From contig MNDE01000118.1 of NCBI GenBank assembly GCA_001914785.1, positions 1-61,535 of the forward strand: 61,535 nt of DNA, written 5' to 3'. Origin of the DNA: Acidobacteria bacterium 13_2_20CM_57_17. GTDB lineage: Bacteria; Acidobacteriota; Terriglobia; Acidiferrales; UBA7541. The translations under genes were made by a program, and so were the position numbers. This document shows, one piece after another, positions 25,440 to 33,908 of the stretch; position 1 is the first letter of the stretch, and each line of letters starts with the position of its first letter. Under the pieces are notes generated by a model, which saw only the letters and a list, made by a program, of their open reading frames with translations, ran no database searches and was not told where the DNA came from.

Positions 25440-27584
25440 ATGTCGAGCGCGTGCTCCCGGCAACACTTGCAAGCATGCTGTCGCTGGCTTGATGGTCTGA
25501 TCAAGCGCCAGGTCGTACGCCTCCGTGCAGAGCGGAAGTCCCTGCCGGATGAGTTTCGCGGACTCAGCATTTCCGAATGTGAGGCCGACGCGCTTCTCAC
25601 CGCGGGTTTCGGCAATGCTGCTGCGCCACATCCAGCCACAGCGGGCATCGACAACGAAATGCTGGAAGAGCAAGCATGCGCCGCCCAGTTTCCGGACTCA
25701 GGTCTCAACCAGCTCTGCGCGCGCTTGCGGATTCGTGACTTCGAACGGCGCGCGCTTCTGATCGCCGTCGCTCCGGAACTCGATCTCCGCTATCAGGTGC
25801 TTTACGCTTATGTCCAGAATGATGTTACCCGTAAGCTGGCGAGCATCGACCTTGTGCTCAAACTGCTCTGCAGCTCGCGCGGAGAGCAGTGGAGCCATCG
25901 CCAAGATTTCTCTCCCGCGGCTCCCCTCTTTCGTCACCTGCTGCTACGGTTCGCGGACGAAGACGTGCCTCACGAACGGCCCTGGCTGGCGCGCTCCATC
26001 GTCGTTCCGCAACGAGTCGTCGAGTTTCTCCTCGGACACGCCTCGCTCGACCGCAGACTTCTCGATACATGCGACCTCATCGAGCCGGATTGCCAGCCGG
26101 ACCAGCTTGATCTTCCGGCCGACGATTTGATCCAGCTCTGGCGAGCGGTGCCGCTCCTTGGCAACGGTGGAGTGGTCGTGCTTCGTGGTCGCGATGGAAC
26201 CGGCAAATTGCGCGCCGCCGAGGCGATCTGCCGCGATCTCCAAAAACCGATGATCGTGTGCGACTTCCGCAGCGATCTCGCCAACGAGCGCTCTCCCGGA
26301 GCGCTACTGTGTCGCGACTGCACGCTGCTCGACGCCGGCCTTTATCTCAAGCTCGGCGCGACCACTCCCGAAAACCGTAAGCTTTACGCCGATCTTACCC
26401 AGCATCTGGCCCGTGCCCCATTTCCGATTTTCCTTTCCCTCGAAGATGCCCAGGCGACCGCGCTGGATCTTCATTCGGAAACCTGTCTCCGTTTCGACTT
26501 TCCTGTCCCCGATGTCGCTGCCCGCCGCTCTCTCTGGCAACGCGAACTGGGCGCTCTTCCTGGACACCCCGCGCTACAAGCCGAGATTGACGAGTTCGCA
26601 GGCGAATTCCGTTTCACCCCGGGCCAGATTCGCGCCGTCGCTCAGGAAGCGCGCTCCATCAGCCTCCGGGGTGCTGACGGAATTCTTCACGCCGGCGACG
26701 TCCGCGAGGCCGCCCACAACCTGTGCAACCCCCAGCTGCAGTGCCTCTCGCAGCGAGCGCAGTTACTGTTCGACTGGGACGACCTGGTTCTGCCCGCGAG
26801 AGTACTGCAGCAGCTTCACGAGATCGCCGCCGGCGTTCGCCTTCGCCACGTTGTCCATGCGCAATGGGGCTTCGACGCGAAACTCGGTAAAGACGCCGGA
26901 GTCACCGTGCTTTTCTCCGGCGTCAGCGGTACCGGCAAGACCATGGCGGCATCGGTCCTGGCCCGCAGCCTCGGCCTCGAACTTTACAAGATCGACCTCT
27001 CCGGCATCGTCAGCAAATATGTCGGCGAGACGGAACAGAACCTTCGGCGGATCTTCGGCGAGGCCGAGCATTCCAGTGCAGTCTTGTTCTTCGATGAAGC
27101 CGACGCTCTCTTCGGAAAACGTTCTGAGGTGAAGGATGCGCAAGATCGCTACGCCAATATCGAAGTCGCTTACCTGTTGCAGAAAATGGAGCAGTTCACC
27201 GGCCTCGCAATCCTCGCCACCAATCTGAGGAGCAACATCGATGCGGCCTTTCTACGCCGCATGCAACACGTCGTCGAATTCCCGTTTCCCGATCCCGCAC
27301 ACCGCGAGCGCATCTGGCGCGCTATGTTTCCAGCGGCGGCCCCGTTGGGCGACGACGTCGATTTTCCATTTCTCTCGCGTCAGTTCGAGCTCTCCGGCGG
27401 CAATATACGCAACGCCGTGACCGCCGGCGCTTTTCTCGCGGCCGAGCGCGAACAGCCCATATCGATGGAGCATCTCGTCCAAGCCGTTGGCCGCGAAATG
27501 CAGAAGATGGGCAAACTGCCTTCCCGAGCGGAGTTTCAGAATCATTTCGAAATCATCACAAGGCTGAACACAGACCGGCAATAG
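25440..27584 (+). CDS. AAA+ ATPase of the eCIS (Afp15/Pvc15-like)
   Basis: 714 residues; the ATG at 25440 has GAGGAG 8 bases before it and is preferred to an upstream TTG. The C-terminal AAA+ module is canonical: Walker A GVSGTGKT (494-501), Walker B VLFFDEADALFG (about 548), sensor ILATNLRSNID and arginine finger AAFLRRMQHVVEFPFPD. An earlier AAA-like module (about 240-400) has only GRDGTGKLR and no clear Walker B, so it is probably degenerate. In Afp and PVC this ATPase is linked to assembly or cargo loading. The next gene is the giant putative cargo, 13 bases downstream. Confidence 0.93.
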   Translation: MSSACSRQHLQACCRWLDGLIKRQVVRLRAERKSLPDEFRGLSISECEADALLTAGFGNAAAPHPATAGIDNEMLEEQACAAQFPDSGLNQLCARLRIRDFERRALLIAVAPELDLRYQVLYAYVQNDVTRKLASIDLVLKLLCSSRGEQWSHRQDFSPAAPLFRHLLLRFADEDVPHERPWLARSIVVPQRVVEFLLGHASLDRRLLDTCDLIEPDCQPDQLDLPADDLIQLWRAVPLLGNGGVVVLRGRDGTGKLRAAEAICRDLQKPMIVCDFRSDLANERSPGALLCRDCTLLDAGLYLKLGATTPENRKLYADLTQHLARAPFPIFLSLEDAQATALDLHSETCLRFDFPVPDVAARRSLWQRELGALPGHPALQAEIDEFAGEFRFTPGQIRAVAQEARSISLRGADGILHAGDVREAAHNLCNPQLQCLSQRAQLLFDWDDLVLPARVLQQLHEIAAGVRLRHVVHAQWGFDAKLGKDAGVTVLFSGVSGTGKTMAASVLARSLGLELYKIDLSGIVSKYVGETEQNLRRIFGEAEHSSAVLFFDEADALFGKRSEVKDAQDRYANIEVAYLLQKMEQFTGLAILATNLRSNIDAAFLRRMQHVVEFPFPDPAHRERIWRAMFPAAAPLGDDVDFPFLSRQFELSGGNIRNAVTAGAFLAAEREQPISMEHLVQAVGREMQKMGKLPSRAEFQNHFEIITRLNTDRQ

Positions 27585-27597
27585 ACCGTGAGCTGCC

Positions 27598-30500
27598 ATG
27601 GCAGAAAAGGAAAAGATTGCCGCTCTCATTCCTCACGGAAAGTCCTCTGCCGAGAAGGAGCCTCCGTCTCGCCGCTCCTCATACAGCACCGCGACGCTGG
27701 TCGCTGACGAGCGCGAGGGATTTCCGGACCTGCAATCTCTGGCCAAGCCGGAGAATGAAGTGGCTCGCACAGAGTCTCTCCTCGACCTTCAGCAGAGTCG
27801 CGGAAACTACTATGTCCAGAAGGCAATTGCCGAGTATCGGCAGCGCACCGCGATCGAGCCACCAGGACCCAAAGAGGTGGCTACTACGAAGCTGGCGGCC
27901 ACGACCTCTGCCCGCGTCTCCGCCCCGACGACCATGGCCGACAAAGCCGCTCCAACCAGCGCATTCGCAACCGTACCTGTTGGCGGCCCGCAATCTGCGG
28001 CAAGCCCTCCCGTCGTCATTCAACCCGAAGACAAAGCGCCCAAGGTTGCGCCTACTCCGGGCCACCTACCGCTCGTCGCTGGCAAAGCAGTCGGCGGCCC
28101 CGCACCCACGAAAATCGCAGTTCCCTCCGCTGGAGGCACAACTCTCGAAAATTGGAAAGCCGGCATTCATGGTGCCACCGCAGGACTCAAGACCGGCAAG
28201 ATCAGTGCTGCGCCACACGTTGCCAGTCTGCAAAAGAGCGGTGCCACGGCAATCGGCAAGCGGCAGACGGAAACGCAGAAGCTTCCCAAAGATGGCAAAG
28301 CGGCGGTCACGCCCCCACCCAAGGCCAATGCGGAAACCACGCTGATCCCACCCAAAGTGGATCCCGTTCCGGAGGCGACCAAAGTTGTCGAGACCAAGGT
28401 CAACAAGACGCTACCCGCACAGACGATGCCTCCGTTCGAGGAGAGCCCGCAGCACAACATGCCGCAGATCGGCCCCGCCCCCGCTCCAGCACCGCCGTCC
28501 AAGGCCGAAGACGACAAGTCCAAGGCCGATGCGGACAAAAAGCCGGCGGTCGACCCCGGAGCCAAAGATCCCAAGAAAGAGCAGGCTGACAAACTCAACG
28601 CGCCGCAAAAGAAAGAGGAAGGCCCGATCCACCGGGGGCCTCGCGGCGAAATCATTATCGAAGACAAAGAGGGCCCGCCCAAGCAGGAGCCCGAGATTCC
28701 GAGGCCGTTCAAAGTCGGAATCGCCGCCGCACTGGCGCGCCTGATGGCCGATCCTCGGTCAGAAGCCGACGCCGTCCTCAAGCAGGTTCGAGACACCGCT
28801 TACAATGGCGCATTACCAGGCACGTTTCCAGACATTGGAAAGAGTTCCCTGGAAGAACTCACCGCTTCTCTCAAAGCGGAACTCGACGGTATTGGCAAAG
28901 AAGCCGGCATCTCGGAGCAGGAGATCAACGACGCAGTTGCCAAGCGGCAACAGGAGATCGAGAAAGAGAAAGCGGAAGCTCAAGGTCAGGTGGCCAACGC
29001 TGGGGATGCCGAAAAACAGAAACTCGCCAAGGCCGGCACGGACGCCCTGAGTGTCATCGCCGGTACTCGCGAAGAAGTCGACAAGGCCACGGAAGAGAAA
29101 CTTGCGCAAGCCAAAGGCGACAACGATCCCGAGGTCCTCAAGCTGACGCGCGAGCGCCTGATCCGCGAATCCCAGAAAAAAGTGGCGCGCAAGGTCGTCT
29201 CCGCGGACGCAGCAGGCAAGAAACGCCACGACGAGATCAATCAGATCGCCAACCTGCAACGCATCGCGTATCGCAACGCCGTCAGGCTCGATTTGCAGAA
29301 AGTCGATCAGTTGGCCGGCGGAGATGCCGGCAAGGCCTATCCGTGGAACCTGGTTGCGGCGGCAAGTCGCAACTGGGGCGACTCTGAGCAGCGCAAGATC
29401 GATCAGTTGTTAGTCGATAAGGGCAAGGAAACGGACAGTTTTGTGCTCGATTTGCAGAAGGGGGTGCGCGCTGCCGGCGAGCGGGCCAATGAATTGATTC
29501 GCGCCTGGGCCGACGGCAAGCTCAACGAGCACCGTAGTTTTTGGCAGGAGCTTTGGCAGAAATTCAGCGACTGGTCCGCACAAGCCAAGGCGGAATCGGA
29601 AGCCTGGGAGACCTCACGCAACCAGGCCACGCGCGACGCTATGGTCGGCGATATGAACTTCCTCGGCGGCGTGATCATAACCGCCGGCGACCAGCTCAGC
29701 GAGGAGTCCCGGAAAAATCTCGACAAGCTCAGCGCCGAACAACGCGCCATTGTTTCCACTTATTACGGTCTCGGACCCGACGGAAATCCGATCGCGAATG
29801 CGAAGGACGCGAAGAACCCCTTCGCCGCCATCGCGGCTGGACTCAGAATCCGGATCCTGCAAGAGCGTGGCCCCAGCATCATGGAAAAGTTCGAAAAAGA
29901 GTTGGCCGACACGCCCGCCTCCGATTGGGACAAGCTCAACGTACTCGGCATGGCCCAGGGCGGTCCGGATGCAGCCAAAGTGTGCTCCGAGATCCACGAA
30001 GCCCTGCATGGCGGATTGTTCGGCTGGAATGATGAAGCGCGCGTCTTCCGGGCGCTTGCGGGCATGGGCAAAGTGCAGGCGATGGCCGCGCGCAAGCTCT
30101 ACTCCCTTCCCCCCAGTAGCGGCGGTTATGACAAGGATCTCGATGCCGACATCCACTCCCAACTTGGGGGCGCCGAGCGCACCCGCGCCGAAGCATTGCT
30201 CACGGGTGATCGGGCTCTGGCCGATGTCGCAGCTCTGCGCGAGGCTATGCACGGCGGTCTCACCGGCTGGGGCACCGACGAGAAAGCCATTATGGATACG
30301 CTGCGCGGCAAAAGCGCAGCCGAGCGCGACAAGATCAAGCAGCTCTACTTTGAAAAGTATGGACTGAAGCTCGACGACGATATCAAAGAGGAATTGACAG
30401 GTCTTTTTGAAGACGAGCACGACTACGCCCGTTCCCAGGCTTTGATGGAAGGCGACACCGACAAGGCGGACGGCATCGCCATCGATCAGGCCATGTACGG

Positions 30501-33500
30501 CGGTCTCACCGGCTGGGGCACCGACCGGAAGGCGATCGAAGACGTTTACCAGCAGGTTCGCCAGGACGTCGAGAGAGAACTCCAGGAGGAACGAAGACGC
30601 ACTAACAAGCCCCCGCTCACCACCAAAGAGCTCGAAGTTGAAGTCAAACGCCGTTACGAACAGATTGAAGCCTCCTATAACGCAACCTACAAAGACAAAT
30701 GGGGCGAGGGTGACGAGAGTGCGCTGCGCCGTGCCTACAAGGATGAACTCTCCGATGGCGAGCTCGCGCTGGTCAACGCCATCGCCGACAACGATCTGAC
30801 AAAAGCCGACGCCGCCCGCATCCAGGTCGAAAAAGAGTCGATCGTCTATGCTGACGATGAAATCATCAACGGCGTTCTCAAGCATCAGTACGAACGCGCC
30901 CTGGAGGAACTGAAGCGCGACAAAGAACCCGCTCTCCAAGCAGACCTGGAGAAACGTCGCGCCGAGGCGGCCAAAACCGGCCATCCCTGGGATTACTACC
31001 GCCTAAAACAGGAGCAGCACAAACTCGATCAGCAGCTGGAAGAGGAGGCCAAGAAGGAGAGCAAGCAGTACATGAATCAGCTCGAAAACACTTATGACAC
31101 CGACTTCGGATCGATCGGCAAAGGAAGCCTGCGTTACGAGCTGGAAAAAAACATGGACGGTTACGAGTTGGAGGAGGCACGCAAGCGAGTCGCCCAAGGT
31201 GGATGGCTCACTCCTGCCCAGGAGATCCATTTCGCGACAGAGGGACTGGGAACAAAAGATCAGGCTTTCAGCAAGGCACTCGAAGGAAAGACCAAGGAAG
31301 AGATCGAGGAGATCCGTAAAGAGTGGAAGAAGCTACATCCGGGAGAATCGCTGGACGACAGGATCGACTCGGAGACCAGCGGGCGGCTCAACTTCGAGCT
31401 CCACCACAAGCTCATGGGCGAGCCGATGTCCATGAAAGAAGAGATGGAAAACATGGATGACCTCGTGCAACACGAGCGGGAGCACTGGTCCGCCGGGTCC
31501 TACGTCTTCGCCGGCGATGAAAGCAAGAGAATGGAGTTCCGCTACAAGGAGATGAAGGAGAAGTACGATGCCGCGAACGATCCCAAGCTAACGGACGAGC
31601 AGCGTGCGCGAAAGATCGCAGAGTTCCAGAGATTCGCTGGATACACAAATGTATCGGTGCAAGAGCACAAGGAATCGATGGAATCGATCACCAACAGCCT
31701 GGTAACAGCGGTCACAACAGCGATCGCGGTGGTGGTTGCGGCGGTCTGCATCGCAGTCACGGCCGGTGCAGCAACTGGTCCGATCGCCGTAGCGTTCGCC
31801 GGTTGGGCGTCGAGCGCAGCCGGGGCGGCGACCATTGCGCTCGGCACCGCGGCGGTCGGCATTACGATCAAAGGGGCCATGCTGGGAGCAGATTATGGCA
31901 TCGAAGATGCTGGGGTCGACCTCGCGGTCGGCGGCGTGGATGCTGCGGTGGCCGCTGCTACTGCCGGATTAAGCAAAGTCGTCATGACTTCCGCCGCCGA
32001 ACGGTTTGTCGAGAGCCTCGGCAAGAACTTTACGGTGGCGGAAAGACAGGCCCTCATCGCAGCGCTGGAGGAAAACCCGAAGTTTGCCAAAGGGCTGCTC
32101 GCCAGCATGGCACAGAGTGCGTCGAGGCCTACCCGGATGTTCGCCCATGCGGCTACGGGAGCGTTCTTTGGCGCGCTGGGCTCCGGTACTTCTGGCGCGG
32201 CGCGCTCGTTCCTCGACAGCAAGACGTGGGAGAACGGCAGCGCGTGGGAAAAGATTCTCGAGGGCACGACGAGCGGCATGAAACAGGGGGTGGTCGTGGG
32301 CGCCGCCATGGGAATGGTCGGAGGCATTGCAAAGCCTCACGCTCCTGGCAAAGTCCCCATGGTCGAGGAAACTGGCGTGCGGCGTCCCACGGAAAAGGAT
32401 CTCATTGCGCCGGGTCAGCAGCATACCTCCGAAACCCTGAAAGAGGGTCTTCCACCGGACCTGCGAAAGAAGGTTCCCGTATCCGTCGATCCAGACCTGG
32501 AGGGCAACACCGTGCGCGTCCACTACGGTGTGGACGAAAACGGCGTGATCAAGGACATCCACATCCGCGCCGGCCCCTCCGCCACGCCCCGTGATATTGA
32601 ACTGCACGTCCAAACCGTCCGCACCATGCAGAAGTACACCGGCCTCCAGGGACGCGTGCGCGCGGTCATCGCCAAAGCCCGCGCGCTGGTCACCAAGAAA
32701 AGCATAGTGCCCGGCACCCGATCTTTTGAAGCATTACACGAAGTCGAAAAACTGCCGCACATCATCGATGAACAAATGCAAGCCTTGGCGGATCCGGAAC
32801 TCGACCCGAAGGCACGCGCCGACATCGAGGCTCGCGTCGAGCATCTGCAAGATCAACTGAATGAACACCAGAGCATCCTCGAGGGCGCGATGCCCGAGGA
32901 AGAAGCTCGTGGCTATGTGGCCGCCGAAGGAAGGAAGAAGGGCGCTGCTGAAACGGCTGAGCCGGAAGAGAAGGTCGCGCCAGAGCCAACGAAGAAAGCG
33001 CCACCAACTGAGGAAACTGCGAAAGCTCCTGCCCCAAAGGAAACGACCAAGACGCCACTCGTGGCGGAGCCCACTGAAGTCCCCGTGGAAGAAGACATCC
33101 CTGTTGCCGGCGCTAAGAAGCAGCAGACCAGGACCGAAGCCCGCAAGGAGTTACGAGGTGTGCGGCGCAGGATTCAGGAACTGAGTGCAAAACAACAAGA
33201 GCTTGAGAGCAGGCTTGATGAAGAAGGACAGCTATCGAACAGTGATTTCCGCCTGCTCCGAGACGCAGAGTACGAGATCGGATTGCTTCGATCAAAAGAG
33301 GACAAGCTCGCTGCCACGCTTGGTCAGGAAGAGCTCAACCCGGAGCAACTCGCCAAACAGAAGGAAATGATCGAGAAGTACTTGGCGGAAAACCCCGACA
33401 AGCATCTTAAACTCATCAAGCCCAATGAGGAAACCCGCGCACTCCTCGCAGAGTTGGAGGAAATCAGCGGGGGAGAACCGGATCCACTTGATCGATTACT

Positions 33501-33900
33501 GGCTGCGATCCGAGGTACGTATCGCGATAAGACTTTCAAGGATGCCATGGTTCCCGCGATGCGGAAGATGATGCCTAAGGATACTGTGTTCTCAACTCAG
33601 GATTGGAGACAATTCAAAGCTATACTCGGACTCGACAAGCTGCCGTGGCCGGGTGGAATTGGCGGTCCCGACCTTTTTTTTGTGGACGTGGCAAACCGCA
33701 GGATTCAGCCCGTTGATTTGACTGCCAGCCCTAGTGCAAGCCATCTTGCGGCAAAGCAGCTCGACGCGCAGGCCCTTCAAAAACTGCTACCTAATTGGAC
33801 GGTGGAATCTGCCGTCGACGTCTATCATGGCAAAGGCTTTACCGAAGCCAAGGTGTTGGCTCAGCTTAAGACGTTTATGGAAACTTACGGAATGAAGTGA
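27598..33900 (+). CDS. giant putative eCIS cargo with annexin-like repeats
   Basis: 2100 residues. Residues 60-80 (LLDLQQSRGNYYVQKAIAEY) match the LQ-x3-GN-x-x-VQ motif seen near the N terminus of eCIS-associated cargo. Residues 90-380 are Pro/Ala/Lys-rich; 430-560 are charged helices. Annexin-like repeats follow near 798, 887 (GLTGWGTDEKAI), 968 (GLTGWGTDRKAI) and 1215 (GLGTKDQAF, closing with SETSGRLNFEL); GxGTD is the annexin type II calcium loop. Residues about 1363-1455 are strongly hydrophobic and Ala/Gly-rich, with a further Gly-rich stretch near 1520-1580. A Pro/Glu/Lys linker (about 1785-1840) and coiled coil lead to the C-terminal domain with GGPDLFFVDV (about 2021) and PVDLTASPS. 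I infer a membrane-acting, delivered toxin; the function is unproven. Confidence 0.8.
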   Translation: MAEKEKIAALIPHGKSSAEKEPPSRRSSYSTATLVADEREGFPDLQSLAKPENEVARTESLLDLQQSRGNYYVQKAIAEYRQRTAIEPPGPKEVATTKLAATTSARVSAPTTMADKAAPTSAFATVPVGGPQSAASPPVVIQPEDKAPKVAPTPGHLPLVAGKAVGGPAPTKIAVPSAGGTTLENWKAGIHGATAGLKTGKISAAPHVASLQKSGATAIGKRQTETQKLPKDGKAAVTPPPKANAETTLIPPKVDPVPEATKVVETKVNKTLPAQTMPPFEESPQHNMPQIGPAPAPAPPSKAEDDKSKADADKKPAVDPGAKDPKKEQADKLNAPQKKEEGPIHRGPRGEIIIEDKEGPPKQEPEIPRPFKVGIAAALARLMADPRSEADAVLKQVRDTAYNGALPGTFPDIGKSSLEELTASLKAELDGIGKEAGISEQEINDAVAKRQQEIEKEKAEAQGQVANAGDAEKQKLAKAGTDALSVIAGTREEVDKATEEKLAQAKGDNDPEVLKLTRERLIRESQKKVARKVVSADAAGKKRHDEINQIANLQRIAYRNAVRLDLQKVDQLAGGDAGKAYPWNLVAAASRNWGDSEQRKIDQLLVDKGKETDSFVLDLQKGVRAAGERANELIRAWADGKLNEHRSFWQELWQKFSDWSAQAKAESEAWETSRNQATRDAMVGDMNFLGGVIITAGDQLSEESRKNLDKLSAEQRAIVSTYYGLGPDGNPIANAKDAKNPFAAIAAGLRIRILQERGPSIMEKFEKELADTPASDWDKLNVLGMAQGGPDAAKVCSEIHEALHGGLFGWNDEARVFRALAGMGKVQAMAARKLYSLPPSSGGYDKDLDADIHSQLGGAERTRAEALLTGDRALADVAALREAMHGGLTGWGTDEKAIMDTLRGKSAAERDKIKQLYFEKYGLKLDDDIKEELTGLFEDEHDYARSQALMEGDTDKADGIAIDQAMYGGLTGWGTDRKAIEDVYQQVRQDVERELQEERRRTNKPPLTTKELEVEVKRRYEQIEASYNATYKDKWGEGDESALRRAYKDELSDGELALVNAIADNDLTKADAARIQVEKESIVYADDEIINGVLKHQYERALEELKRDKEPALQADLEKRRAEAAKTGHPWDYYRLKQEQHKLDQQLEEEAKKESKQYMNQLENTYDTDFGSIGKGSLRYELEKNMDGYELEEARKRVAQGGWLTPAQEIHFATEGLGTKDQAFSKALEGKTKEEIEEIRKEWKKLHPGESLDDRIDSETSGRLNFELHHKLMGEPMSMKEEMENMDDLVQHEREHWSAGSYVFAGDESKRMEFRYKEMKEKYDAANDPKLTDEQRARKIAEFQRFAGYTNVSVQEHKESMESITNSLVTAVTTAIAVVVAAVCIAVTAGAATGPIAVAFAGWASSAAGAATIALGTAAVGITIKGAMLGADYGIEDAGVDLAVGGVDAAVAAATAGLSKVVMTSAAERFVESLGKNFTVAERQALIAALEENPKFAKGLLASMAQSASRPTRMFAHAATGAFFGALGSGTSGAARSFLDSKTWENGSAWEKILEGTTSGMKQGVVVGAAMGMVGGIAKPHAPGKVPMVEETGVRRPTEKDLIAPGQQHTSETLKEGLPPDLRKKVPVSVDPDLEGNTVRVHYGVDENGVIKDIHIRAGPSATPRDIELHVQTVRTMQKYTGLQGRVRAVIAKARALVTKKSIVPGTRSFEALHEVEKLPHIIDEQMQALADPELDPKARADIEARVEHLQDQLNEHQSILEGAMPEEEARGYVAAEGRKKGAAETAEPEEKVAPEPTKKAPPTEETAKAPAPKETTKTPLVAEPTEVPVEEDIPVAGAKKQQTRTEARKELRGVRRRIQELSAKQQELESRLDEEGQLSNSDFRLLRDAEYEIGLLRSKEDKLAATLGQEELNPEQLAKQKEMIEKYLAENPDKHLKLIKPNEETRALLAELEEISGGEPDPLDRLLAAIRGTYRDKTFKDAMVPAMRKMMPKDTVFSTQDWRQFKAILGLDKLPWPGGIGGPDLFFVDVANRRIQPVDLTASPSASHLAAKQLDAQALQKLLPNWTVESAVDVYHGKGFTEAKVLAQLKTFMETYGMK

Positions 33901-33908
33901 TTTGATCG

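Noticed and set aside
31471..31485. HEREH in the giant protein, matching the HExxH zinc protease pattern
   Set aside because: It lies in a highly charged helix that follows the last annexin-like repeat, without the hydrophobic frame or third ligand of real zincins; I treat it as chance.
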